Below, piece after piece: positions 44,455 to 54,084 of a stretch of DNA of 64,000 nt; within the stretch, counting starts at the first letter, position 1; every line of letters starts with the position of its first letter. The translations under genes were made by a program, and so were the position numbers. The stretch is from Alentia gelatinosa (taxonomy: Eukaryota > Annelida > Polychaeta > Phyllodocida > Polynoidae), in NCBI GenBank assembly GCA_950022655.1, contig OX465583.1:12919298-12983297 (forward strand), given 5' to 3'. Below the pieces are notes generated by a model, which was given only the letters and a program-made list of their open reading frames with translations, was not told where the DNA came from and searched no databases.

Positions 44455-44640
44455 GCCCGCCCGCCCGTCCCCCGCCGTCCCCCGCCGTCCCCCGCCGTCC
44501 CCCGCCGCCCGCCGTACACCTCCCGCCGTCCTCCATCCCTCCATCCGTCCCCCGCCGCCCGCCGTACACCTCCCGCCGTCCTCCATCCCTCCCCCGCCGC
44601 CGCCCGCCGTCCTACCTTAATACGCTGCCACACCCGTCCC
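44455..44640 (+). repeat. CCCGCCGTC simple repeat
   Basis: GTCCCCCGCC units are repeated, and a 69-bp block containing CCGCCGTACACCTCCCGCCG and TCCTCCATCCCTCC is duplicated. The extreme C bias gives spurious Pro/Arg-rich ORFs. Confidence 0.8.
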
Positions 44641-44874
44641 CTCCGCCCGCCGCCCGTCCCCCGCCCGTCCCCCGTCCCCCGCCCGCCGCCCACCCCGCCC
44701 GGAGCGCCCAGCATCCTCTGAGCCGCCGCCGGGCGCTCAGTCACGCGGCGCGATCCGTGAGGACGGGGACCTTCTCGTTGGTGAGTCTGATGGAGGTGGC
44801 GGCGGTGTAAGAAGGACTCGCACTGGAGTTCTGCACGCCACGCCACGACGAGTACTGCTATACTGCCACCAGGC

Positions 44875-45740
44875 AAGCCACCAGGCAAGCCACCTGGATA
44901 TCGCCACGCCGCGACATGCTGTGAGTTCTGTGACCAGGCAAGCCACCTGGATATCGCCACACCGCGACATGCTGTGACCAGCCAAGCCACCTGGATATCG
45001 CCACACCGCGACATGCTGTGAGTTCTGTGACCAGCCAAGCCACCTGGATATCGCCACACCGCGACATGCTGTGAGTTCTGTGACCAGCCAAGCCGCCTGG
45101 ATATCGCCACACCGCGACATGCTGTGAGTTCTGTGACCAGCCAAGCCACCTGGATATCGCCACACCGCGACATGCTGTGAGTTCTGTGACCAGCCAAGCC
45201 GCCTGGATATCGCCACGCCGCGACATGCTGTGAGTTCTGTGACCAGCCAAGCCACCTGGATATCGCCACGCCGCGACATGCTGTGAGTTCTGTGACCAGC
45301 CAAGCCGCCTGGATATCGCCACACCGCGACATGCTGTGAGTTCTGTGACCAGCCAAGCCGCCTGGATATCGCCACACCGCGACATGCTGTGAGTTCTGTG
45401 ACCAGCCAAGCCACCTGGATATCGCCACACCGCGACATGCTGTGAGTTCTGTGACCAGCCAAGCCGCCTGGATATCGCCACGCCGCGACATGCTGTGAGT
45501 TCTGTGACCAGCCAAGCCACCTGGATATCGCCACACCGCGACATGCTGTGAGTTCTGTGACCAGCCAAGCCGCCTGGATATCGCCACACCGCGACATGCT
45601 GTGAGTTCTGTGACCAGCCAAGCCGCCTGGATATCGCCACACCGCGACGTGCTGTGAGTTCTGTGACCAGCCAAGCCGCCTTGATATCGCCACACCGCGA
45701 CATGCTGTGAGTTCTGTGACCTGCCAAGTCGCCTGGATCA
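44875..45740 (+). repeat. 53-bp minisatellite
   Basis: About 16 units of 53 bp read CCAAGCCRCCTGGATATCGC, CACRCCGCGACATGCTGTGA and GTTCTGTGACCAG. One early unit (44964-45007) is 44 bp and lacks nine bases. R positions vary between units in a scattered pattern, suggesting unit exchange. Each unit contains GTGAGT, a splice-donor-like hexamer. Because 53 is not a multiple of three and the minus strand lacks stops, all three minus frames stay open for 297-426 codons; these are not genes. Confidence 0.95.
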
Positions 45741-46339
45741 CACCACACCATGCCACAACGTGCCGAGTACTGCTTCTAGCCAAGTTACCAGAATCACATC
45801 CCTTTGCTGTGAGTACTTCTACCAGCCAAGTCACCTGGATCACTCCGCACCTGGATCACTCCATACCTGGATCACGCCAATCGCACACCACGTTCAGGTG
45901 AGGAGGAGGTGATTGATACCTGCTCGCCGTGAGGTGGATCTGCAGCTCACAGACTTCCCCAGGGATCATCACTTACCTCACTGATATCATACACTGTGGC
46001 TGATGAGAGGAGTTCACTAGTGGTGTATCGTTATCCCCATCAGGAGTGTGTTGTCGGTGGAGTCTGGATACTGCTGCTGGGAGGAGTCGGCGGGCGGACG
46101 TCAGGTGTGGGCCCGGGGTCTCCGGGGCCGGGATGTCAGCGCGCCCGGCGGGGACGGCCCTGAGTGCCCGGTGACCGGGGCCCGGTACACGTGGTGGGGC
46201 TTTGCTACGTCTACCACGAGACGTACCCGTCCACCTCCACCATCCCCGACACACTCGCACAGACACCCCAGCGACGAGTTGCTAAAATCATACACCGAGG
46301 GCTGGCCCCACAGACACTGAGGTGTTCTACTCAGCTGAG

Positions 46340-46378
46340 ATCAATTTTTTTCAAAATATTTTTTTTTTTTTTTTTTTA
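46340..46378 (+). repeat. T-rich tract in the leader
   Basis: A run of about 21 T at 46356-46376 follows another T-rich stretch, 40-60 bases before the start codon. It could serve as a polypyrimidine tract for an acceptor just upstream of the coding exon, though no clean CAG follows before the ATG. Confidence 0.4.
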
Positions 46379-46419
46379 AATTTTTCTTCTCGCTCTGAGA
46401 TAAATACACTCGTCTCACC

Positions 46420-46642
46420 ATGCTGGATCCGTACGACCAGTCCTCCTACGCCGCCGCCGCCATGGATTATAGTCTCACCCCGGCACCCCACGGAGGGGGC
46501 GTGGCACAACACCACCACGTGGCGGCCGGCCACGGGGGAGCCCCGCCCCCTGTCCCCTACTACCACCCCCACACCCTGGATCTAAGCATGAGGCCGCCTC
46601 CGATGCCGCACCATGGAAGTGTGATGCCACCCATGTATAACG
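46420..46642 (+). CDS. putative first coding exon, Pro/His-rich regulatory protein
   Basis: The ATG lies in a good context (CACCATGC). It encodes 74 residues beginning MLDPYDQSSYAAAAMDYSLT, rich in His, Pro, Ala and Tyr, and including PHTLDLSMRPPPMPHHGSVM. The segment ends MYN plus one base at a GTAAAAGT donor (46643), so the intron is phase 1. The unspliced frame continues to 46728 without similarity of style. Low-complexity Pro/His/Ala stretches of this sort are typical of N-termini of metazoan transcription factors. TLDLS resembles the PxDLS motif bound by the CtBP corepressor, but lacks the proline. No DNA-binding domain is in the window, so I assign no gene name. CpG-rich leader context supports a true first exon. 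Confidence 0.6.
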
Positions 46643-46649
46643 GTAAAAG

Positions 46650-46864
46650 TGCAGACTGCTCTGCTTACTTCCTTAGTCTGTACTCTCATTGCTTATCAAT
46701 CAAATATACCGTAAATTCCCGTGTATAAGACACAGCTTGAGTATGGGAGAATGCTATAGGACGCATCTGAGACCTGATTTTGAAGGTTTTAGCACTGTTC
46801 TTTAATGATAAATATTAGGCCAATCCTATACGACGCACCAGGTGTTTGGTTCGTGTATAAGACT
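46650..46864 (+). other. putative intron 1 start
   Basis: AT content rises immediately after the donor. CCGTAAATTCCCGTGTATAA and TTTGGTTCGTGTATAAGACT are inverted-end-like motifs flanking about 150 bp (46711-46865), possibly another small element. Confidence 0.35.
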
Positions 46865-47150
46865 CGTCTTTTATCCTACCCCGCATTTAAATCTCCATAG
46901 ACTTAACATGGTGTGACTGTATTCCACGGTTATGCCATAAAATATTTATATGCCACTGGTAACATATGAAGTTAAAAACATGTGACAGGGTAGGATAAAT
47001 CTAAACATCACTCAATTTCATATAATTGATTACATGGCATTCATTGTCTTCCGCTATAGATATCACTCAGCTCTGCTTCGTGATATCATGCCACAAAGAC
47101 AACTCATGCCATATAAACAATCATATGAAATTTCGTGATGTTTCGTGATA
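46865..47150 (-). repeat. two-module foldback element
   Basis: The tail comes first: TTTTATCCTACCCCGC (46869) to GACAGGGTAGGATAAAT (46998), with CCATAGACTTAACATGG inside. The hairpin at 46999-47145 has arms CATATAATTG...CAATCATATG-like and a loop CACTCAGCTCTGCTTCGTG (47064-47082). It lies in the presumed first intron of the 46420 gene. Its closest relative is at 51780. Confidence 0.8.
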
Positions 47151-47697
47151 ATACGTGTGGATTTACGGTAGCAGGTGAATGAGTACACACTTTTTAGATA
47201 CTTGTCGTATAAGCCAAGGACATATCATTTGAGACAAAAAAGTTTATATTAGATTATTATGATGTATATTTGATCACATCAAGGCGGACTTATAGTTATT
47301 CGCAGTCAGTTCTCTTACTCCCCTCAGCATCCCCAATTTGGAGTGAATCAGGCCAAGTTTCTTATCAATTTTACGCTTGTTTGACCGGATGGTAATGATA
47401 CCACTTTGCTGGTTTTTACTACTCTTCTCTTTATGACGCGAGTTTTGTCAGTCATCCACAGATGTCGACAGATCGGCCGCCGCTTTACGCTACAGGCTAT
47501 ATTAGAACGCACTTGAATCAGCGAATGTTTCTCGTCTTGCTATTGGCTCTAGACCACAGTTCATGTTATACACTACTATTAGTTCTTACTACGTAAAGGC
47601 AGTGCGCTAGATCTTGTCTAGCGTGTACGTCTAAGGGAAGAGGGGATATCTATCTAGGACCGGCATGTATTCACTGTTTTCATGGCAGTTAACTTGA
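47151..47697. other. unique DNA
   Basis: No repeat or coding region was recognised. Confidence 0.45.
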
Positions 47698-48625
47698 TAG
47701 TTAGACTTGCTCAAGTCTTTGATTATAGACATTCATTATATTATCAAACTACCTTTCAGTATGTTCCCTTCCCCCATCAACAGACAGCATAGCAGTGGAC
47801 GATCTGCCCTAGTGCAGAACTGTTATCTTTTCCCAAATAAAAAAGATAGGTCCTGTGAAATTGAGTGGAGAGGGGAGGGGTAAGGGCGGGGAGGGGAGGT
47901 GCAAGGCAGTGGGAGGGGAAAGGCAGGGGAGGGGTATGGCAGGGGAGGGGTAAGGAAGGGGAGGGGTAAGGGAAGGAAGGATAAGGAAAGGGAGGGGAGA
48001 GGTAAAGGAGGGGAGGGTAAAGGAAGGGAAGGGAGGTGCAAGGCAGCGGGAGGGGTAAGGCAGGGGGAAGGGGTAAAGCAGGAGAGGGGTAAGGCATGGG
48101 GAGGGATAAGGCAGGGGGAGGGGTAAGGCAGGGGGAGGGGTAAGGCAGGGGGAGGGATAAGGCAGGGGGAGGGGTAAGGCAGGGGAGGGGTAAGCCAGCG
48201 GGAGGGGTATGACAGGGGGAGGGGTAAGGCAGGGGGCATGGGTAAGGCAGGGGGAGGGGTAAGGCAGGGGCAGCGGAAAGGCAGGGGAAGGGGTAAGGCA
48301 GGGGGAGGGGTAAGGGAGGGGAGGGGTAAGGGAGCGGGAGGGGTATGACAGGGGGAGGGGTAAAGCAGGGGGCAGGCAGGGGGCATGGGTAAGGCAGGGG
48401 GAGGGGTAAGGCAGGGGAGGGGTAAGGCAGGGGCAGCGGAAAGGCAGGGGAAGGGGTAAGGCAGGGGGAGGGGTAAGGGAGGGGAGGGGTAAGGGAGCGG
48501 GAGGGGTATGACAGGGGGAGGGGTAAAGCAGGGGGCAGGCAGGGGGCATGGGTAAGGCAGGGGGAGGGGTAAGGCAGGGGGAGGGGTAAGGCAGGGAAGT
48601 GGAAGGACACGAGGACTGAGGCCAG
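47698..48625 (-). repeat. CTAGACTGG/AGCAAGTCTA element with internal minisatellite
   Basis: The left end TTAGACTTGCTCAAGTCTTT and right end GACTGAGGCCAGTCTACTT are the reversed termini of the family. Between them, 47868-48600 is a minisatellite with a basic 17-bp unit GGCAGGGGGAGGGGTAA. A longer block of about 155 bp containing GGGGGCAGGCAGGGGGCATG is duplicated at about 48230-48540. The G-rich strand has many runs suited to G-quadruplexes. The minus ORFs of 187-322 codons rich in Pro, Leu and Ser are artefacts of the repeat. Confidence 0.85.
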
Positions 48626-48700
48626 TCTACTTGACAGTCTGAGACTGATGAGGGAGGCACGTCGTGGATCCTTATAAAAGCATGTCCCAAAGAGAGGGAA

Positions 48701-49199
48701 TACAGTAAAACCCCGCGTAAGCGGACACCCTCCGTTCCGGGCCAAAGTGTCCGCTTACGCGGGGTGTCCGCTTACGCGGGGTTTTCAAGTTTTCTCCAGC
48801 CCAATATAAATGTGTTATATACCGATAAGTAGGGCAGACAGAGGCGATAATAGATCTGAAATCCATTTTATGATATCTTAATTGGGTCTGAAGTTATTAA
48901 ACCTTGAATTACAAAATGTATTTTCTATTAATATACTAATAAACACTGAAAAAAAGGAGAGATTAATCTATTTTTGGTAGGGTGTCCGTCGGAGGTGTCC
49001 GCTTACACGGGGTTTTAGGCCTTTTTGTACCGAAATTACTGTCCGCTTACGCGGGGTGTCCGCTTACGCGAGGTGTCCGCTTACACGGGGTTAAAATAAA
49101 CATCTAATAGAGGGAAAAATTTCCGTTCCGAGCAAAAGTGTCCGCTGACGCGGGGTGTCCGCTTACGCGGGGTGTCCGTTAGGCGGGGTTCTACTGTAC
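48701..49199. mobile_element. pogo-like MITE, long form
   Basis: It starts TACAGTAAAACCCCGCGTAA and ends GGCGGGGTTCTACTGTA. GTCCGCTTACGCGGGGTGTC is repeated in several direct copies near both ends, with a GTTCCGGGCCAAAGTG or GTTCCGAGCAAAAGTG linker. The AT-rich middle is unique. CAG/CTG ends and flanking TA agree with the 149-bp copy at 18931. Confidence 0.85.
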
Positions 49200-49489
49200 T
49201 TACATCTGAGTCAGACTACGTTACATCACCTAAACCTTTTACTTTCTCTTTCTCGTTCACTCTAAATCTAGGCCCAGTGCGAGGCATTGACCCGTCAGTG
49301 TAGCTATATTTCGTGTTCATACTATTAAATATACGAGAGGACTATTTGTATTCACAGTACACACCTAAAAACAGTCACTCTGTGCCTTTCATGCGAATTA
49401 CATTAACATGCTATTTTATGCCCCTCAGCAATGATAGTGTTAGAACAAATACATTTGATAGTGTTTGAAGGACAATTGAATACTATTTG
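49200..49489. other. unique DNA
   Basis: Nothing recognised. Confidence 0.45.
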
Positions 49490-49838
49490 GAAATGTATTT
49501 ACTATATACCCATGCCGTATATACTGTAAACACGCACCGTTTCGGCATATGACGTAAAAATACTGTGCGGACCGCTGGTCCGTACACTAAAATACGGACC
49601 ACCTTGCCATATACGTTTATTAACATATCGGTTGTTAAAAATTAGATTAATGATTTTATTTTTAAATTTTGGGTATATAGTAAATATATAACGTCCAACC
49701 ATGCTTGTACAAGTCACAGAACTTGAAGATAATTTACGGTTTGTACGGAACTCGGCATAAATGCCTTGGTCCGTACAAACTGTAAATTACCATCTCGTTC
49801 TGTGAATTGTACAGCATGGTCAGGACGTTCTATATAAG
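49490..49838 (-). repeat. two-module foldback, CTATATACCC-ended
   Basis: The tail runs from TTTACTATATACCC (about 49498) to GGGTATATAGTAAATATATA (about 49690). The hairpin at 49690-49838 has arms ATTTACGGTTTGTACGGA and TCCGTACAAACTGTAAAT, plus CATGCTTGTACAAGTCACAG and its partner. The tip is CTCGGCATAAATGCCTTGG. It has the same two-module layout with a new terminal sequence and unrelated arms. Confidence 0.75.
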
Positions 49839-50154
49839 TACTGAGCACGTAGTAATGGCCGTTCGAGGTATTTCGTCCCGTCAATACGGCCGCATGCCGT
49901 AGGAAAGGCCGTAATTGACAAAAGACCAAGAGCAGGCATCACTATGGTCTCAGTTATGACGTTTCCTTATTATTATACTAGAAGCAAATAGTATCTTCAT
50001 CATTGATGAATGAGCGTGCAATTATAAATGAATACCAATTGAAAGGTTTGGGTGACATTCAGTATATGGATCGTTTTCTGTAATCCACTTGCACCCAGTA
50101 TACTTTCTGTAACATCCTGAGTCTAGGATCCAAACATATCAAGCACCAGTAGGC
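49839..50154. other. unique DNA
   Basis: Nothing recognised. Confidence 0.4.
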
Positions 50155-50310
50155 AAGTCGTTTTGATCAAAAAAGTCATTCTCCAACTCGTTTGAATGTT
50201 ACGTGATATTCACTCGGCTATCGCCTCGTTCATATCACTCCACATCAAACTCGTGGAGAATGACGACTTTGACCAAAACTTGTTGGTTTCTTATTTGGTA
50301 TAGCGGAGAA
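50155..50310 (-). repeat. foldback module A only
   Basis: Arms: GTCATTCTCCAACTCGTTTG and CAAACTCGTGGAGAATGAC. The loop is CACTCGGCTATCGCCTCG (50211-50228). It ends AACTTGTTGGTTTCTTATTT, the reversed start of the family at 42585. No tail module is attached. Confidence 0.8.
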
Positions 50311-50368
50311 ACCTAACAAATCGTCCAAAAGCCAAGTTTTAAAATGTCGATCTTAAGGCATATATTAG

Positions 50369-50514
50369 TACAAAAACAGGTATACTGTGACTGCACATGA
50401 TATAAACTTGGTATATTTGATGATCATGATTAGATGAACCTCTGCCCTCGGCATCAGTTCATCTAATCATCAATTTTACCGCGTATGTATCATGTACCGC
50501 CACAGTAACCCTGT
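50369..50514. repeat. unrelated foldback, 146 bp
   Basis: Arms GTACAAAAACAGGTATACTG and the inverse of CAGTAACCCTGTTTCCGTAC pair along most of the length. Inner arms are TGATTAGATGAAC and GTTCATCTAATCA. The tip contains CTGCCCTCGGCATC. No tail was recognised. Confidence 0.75.
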
Positions 50515-51033
50515 TTCCGTACAATATTTATCAACTCGGAATATTGTGTTTTATATCTTGGGAGTCCTCACCTTTATTTGTGTCTGTAACATGAGAATGG
50601 TAAACCAAGTCGTAAATAGCGTGAATAACCAAGTATCTCACACTATTTAACGCCAACCGGGGTAGATTGACTTATGTTGAACATAGAGTTTTATTCAGAT
50701 TGGGATTCCACACACGCTTACTGATTGCGTGGCGAATGAGTCACTGCCTTTCAGGGTCAAGTTCGTGTTTCTTAGTACATACCAGAATATCCCTGAGTTA
50801 GCCACCTTTTTGTCGTTCATGTTCCAAATATTGAACTAGTTTGTTTTGTTATGTGGTGATTGGTAGGTGTCTTGCCCCGAACATAATGCATACGTTTTTT
50901 ATACCGAGTCGGGGGCATTGCATTACCTTATACTTCGCCATCACCTGATACATATACATTTATTATAAATAAATCTATGAATTATAGATGAGAGCAGGAG
51001 AAAAAAGAAGATACCTACATGTACAGGAGGTTT
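50515..51033. other. unique DNA
   Basis: Nothing recognised. Confidence 0.4.
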
Positions 51034-51567
51034 TATTATCCATCATATACAAAGACCCTATGAAAACGTATAGGGACTCAGTAAACCACGACCCATTAGG
51101 GGCCATCCATAAAGTATGTACGCAGAATTTCTGAAATTTTGGACCCCCCACCCCCTCTCCCAATCCTGCACGCAATAGAACAAAGAGGGAGCATACGCAG
51201 ATTTTCCAAAATTTCTGACCCCCCACCCCCCCCCCCCCCTCGGTGCTTACGTACTTTATGGGTGGTATACGGATTCAAATCGTTGGTATACAGCCTCAAA
51301 GCCATGGTATACCTGAAAATAGTCCCTTTGTAATGTAGAGCAAAGAAATAGTCCCTATTGTTATACCCTTTCATATGGCATTTACTGGGTTAGATTGCTC
51401 AAGAAGATGGATGATAAATACAACAAATGATGGTTTGTGGACAGGCGGCTCTGTAAACCACTCGAGGGTGATGTCACGATACACTCGCTTGTGCTCGTTA
51501 TTACTTTGCATTAACCTATTGTGGTTTACGGCCGCCTGTCTATATAACCATCGTTTATTTTCTATTC
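51034..51567 (-). repeat. foldback, GTGGACAGGCGGCC family, with nested MITE
   Basis: The tail starts TTATTATCCATCATATACAA, the hairpin is at 51423-51567. Within the tail, 51096-51264 is a nested inverted element: AGGGGCCATCCATAAAGTAT with GTACGC on the left, and GCTTACGTACTTTATGGGTG on the right. The insert interrupts the stretch that reads AACCCATTGTATAAAACC in the copy at 35966. It also contains a duplicated TTTCTGAAATTTTGGACCCC-like segment. Confidence 0.8.
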
Positions 51568-51569
51568 AT

Positions 51570-51779
51570 TGCATAGTGACATGGGGGATTATGTCACAAA
51601 TGTTATCCCATTCGTCAATGTGAAGGATTAGATAAATTCAGAAACCTCTTCAAGTTTAGAGCCAGAGCTCGATCCAATCGCGTTTGAATCGCTACGTTAT
51701 TCACGCTGCTCACTCCAGTGATAGATCACTCCAGTGATAGATAGTTTCACCCATGGTGATAGTAGAAGCGACACTGAAG
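51570..51779. repeat. fragment of the AGAGCTCG foldback family
   Basis: TTCAGAAACCTCTTCAAGTT and TAGAGCCAGAGCTCGATCCA with GTTTGAATCGCTACGTTATT match one hairpin arm of 41264 in reverse order. GATAGATCACTCCAGT is tandemly repeated at 51714-51745. Confidence 0.5.
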
Positions 51780-52080
51780 CAATAAGAGCTGAAGTATTAT
51801 TATGAAACCTCACAAAATTCATATGATTGTTTATATGGCATGAGTTGTCTTTGCTGAATGATATCGCAAAGTGGAGCTGAGTGATATCTGTAGCCGAAGA
51901 CAACGAAAGCCATGAAAACAATTATATGAAATTGAGTAATGTTTAGATTTTATGCTACCCTGTCACATGATTTTAACTTCATATATCACCAGTGGCATAT
52001 AAATATTTTATGCCATAACCGTGGCATACAGTCACACCATGGTAAGTCTATGGAGATTTATATGAGGGGTAGGATAACAA
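51780..52080 (+). repeat. two-module foldback element
   Basis: The hairpin (51800-51945) has arms CATATGATTGTTTATATGGC and GCCATGAAAACAATTATATG. The loop is GCAAAGTGGAGCTGAGTG (51866-51883). The tail runs from TTTTATGCTACCCTG (51947) to AGGGGTAGGATAA (52079) and contains GGTAAGTCTATGGAG. Sister of 46865, opposite orientation. Confidence 0.85.
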
Positions 52081-52256
52081 TGTCTACGGACAGATCAGTG
52101 TCCAGAATCCGTCGTCTCGGAAACGTCCGGCCAGAGCGCCCTCAATTAACATTCACTATGCGAAAGATGAGGAATGTAACGACGCCAGCCATCATGCCGA
52201 CTAAATGGGGTTATTTCCATAAGTGAAGGCTGAGACTTACACAATGAGATGCTGTA

Positions 52257-52632
52257 TATAGACAATAATCGATGGTTTTGTGGACAGGCGGCCGTAAACC
52301 ACGAGTGGTTGACGTGTATTACGACGTCAACCTCGAGTGGTTTACAGAGCCGCCTGTCCACAAAATCATCGTTTGTTGTATTTATTATCCATATTTTCGA
52401 ATAAATTAAACTCAGTTATTGCCATAATAAATGGTATAACAATAGGGACTATTTCTCTGCTCTATAGCAAAAGGGACTATTTTTCCCGTAGACCATGGTT
52501 TTGAGGCCGTATACCACAGGTTTGAATCCGTATACCACAGTTATGGTATCTGACAGGTTGTATACAATGGGTCATGGTTTACTGAGTCCCTATGCATTTT
52601 CAATGGGGGCTTTGTATACGGTGGATAATAAA
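52257..52632 (+). repeat. foldback, GTGGACAGGCGGCC family, intact
   Basis: It starts TATAGACAATAATCGATGGT and ends ACGGTGGATAATAAA. The hairpin spans 52266-52380, the tail 52380-52632. The tail contains ACAATAGGGACTATTTCTCT, ACCATGGTTTTGAGGCCG and CATTTTCAATGGGGGCTTTG. Reference copy for the family. Confidence 0.9.
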
Positions 52633-52639
52633 GTATGAG

Positions 52640-53328
52640 GCAGATTAACAGAAATAGGTCCCCATTTAATAGAACTTTCCTGTTTTACATAGAAATACTT
52701 TTCATTTTCTGTATATAAAAATATTTATTTATTCATTTAACTCTGCCATGAATCCTGAACATTTAAAGTATTTTGTAAACCAATTATTATTGAAAAAACA
52801 CACCGTTCCTTCCAATCCATGACGGAGTGGCGTGGTAGGGTGAAAATATTTTTTTGACTTGTGGTAGTGAAACCGTCAGGTTTACATCTCCGTCTCACAA
52901 ACATATTTTGTAAACCAAGTTACTAAATTGAATCGGTTTCTCAATACATGAGACCCTTGTTTGTTGATGTAAGGAAGACAGGTCTGCGACTCTAGCACAT
53001 ATCCAGTCTAAAGTTTTTTTAACCGAAGATAATGTGATAATATTTATTTAGGCTCTATATATTATGGACGAGCCTTAAATAGGTCTTTCTCGAGCTGGAT
53101 GCTACCTTGAAATAGGAAACTGATGCTACCTTGAAATAGGAAACTAACTTTCCCCATCGTCACCGTTTCCAAGGTGCGCTTACTGGTTATGGCATCATAA
53201 TTGACGTTGCCGGGAACTCAGTGTCTTCTAGGAAATGGGAAGTGGGACAACCATCAACAAATTTGTGAGGTTACTTAAGTTAGGTCAAGATGGGTCTTAA
53301 GAAAGTAAATTGAGCCCTGACCATTCAG
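52640..53328. other. AT-rich DNA with a short duplication
   Basis: GATGCTACCTTGAAATAGGA followed by AACT occurs twice at 53099-53148. CTACCTTGAA also occurs at 21565, 22024 and 61750. Nothing else was recognised. Confidence 0.45.
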
Positions 53329-53460
53329 TGGTTTGAACTTCCCCAGACCCTCAGACCTGTGGCTGAAACCGATGTGTTTATCTCGGTATCTCTGATGCAG
53401 CAAATTCCACATGGAAAACCTTTCTACTTTTCAACTGACTCCAGCTGTCATCCTAGTATT
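53329..53460 (+). mobile_element. GATGTCAGTT-family MITE, 3' part
   Basis: AGTGGTTTGAACTTCCCC, then GGTATCTCTGATGCAGCAAA and TTCCACATGGAAAAC end in CCAGCTGTCATCCTAG. The 5' half is missing. Confidence 0.55.
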
Positions 53461-53654
53461 TCTCATATAAATGGACCAAAAATATTGCAAAAATACAAAC
53501 CAAAAAACCTCGCGCGCACAAATGCTTGTTATTTTGGTTTGACCTGTAGGTCAAGACCGAAATATATTAGGGGAGATAGGGAACGGTTTTTTGCGGCTTA
53601 TATCATAATACATTACAGTAATATATTCAGGAATCCTGAATAATTATACCCTAG

Positions 53655-54055
53655 ATACCCTTGATACCCTGTGGTGAACTGGTCAGATGTGGTCCGCACC
53701 TGCCGACAGTAGTGTATTTTTATATATTGTGCAGGCACCCGTTACGGTTCAATGAATACCTACTAGCGGGGTGGGCCCGTACTGGTCAGATGTGGTCCGC
53801 ACCCGGCGACAGTAGTGTCTGAAAGCCCTAGACAACAGGTGCGGGCGCCGATACCAGACGCGTTCGATGGAATCAGGTCCAATAGGTCACCTGCAAACAA
53901 AACATAGTCAGAGGCGCAACGTAACATAAATATACAAATCGAATGCACCCCAGTATCGCAGGCACCTGTTACGGTTCAATGAATAGCTACTAGCGGGTGG
54001 GGCCCGTACTGGTCAGATGTGGTCCGCACCCGGCGACAGTAGTGTATTTTTATAT
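53655..54055 (+). repeat. direct repeat cluster, GGTCCGCACC units
   Basis: ACTGGTCAGATGTGGTCCGC followed by ACCYGSCGACAGTAGTG is present three times (about 53677, 53779, 54010). GTTACGGTTCAATGAATA and CTACTAGCGGG precede the second and third copies. A 150-bp segment (53826-53960) separates the last two. GGTTCAATGAATA recalls a B box but no tRNA-like fold was found. Confidence 0.75.
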
Positions 54056-54084
54056 ATTGCTATTTTTGTTCAAACCGAAAGTAT

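Larger units (their letters stand above)
43207..46419 (+). promoter_or_regulatory. CpG-rich promoter and leader of the 46420 exon
   Basis: This is the largest CpG-rich domain in the window, and the 46420 coding exon follows it directly. Candidate untranslated-exon signals are a GTAAGT donor at 43985 and a polypyrimidine tract plus CAG acceptor ending at 44133 (intron of about 149 bp), and a GTGAGT donor at 44782. Another donor-like CAGGTGAGG is at 45896. The domain includes tandem arrays at 44455-44640 and 44875-45740. Many ORFs occur on both strands, but none shows a recognised domain. A long CpG island with a complex leader is common at developmental regulator genes; that reading is inference. 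Confidence 0.5.

Noticed and set aside
44415..45843. Three overlapping minus-strand ORFs of 297, 368 and 426 codons
   Set aside because: They come from the 53-bp minisatellite, which has no stop in any minus frame; since 53 is not a multiple of three, each frame cycles through the same three peptides.
47777..48745. Minus-strand Pro/Leu/Ser-rich ORFs of 187-322 codons
   Set aside because: Translation of the G-rich 17-bp minisatellite in three frames; no non-repetitive protein sequence of note at either end.
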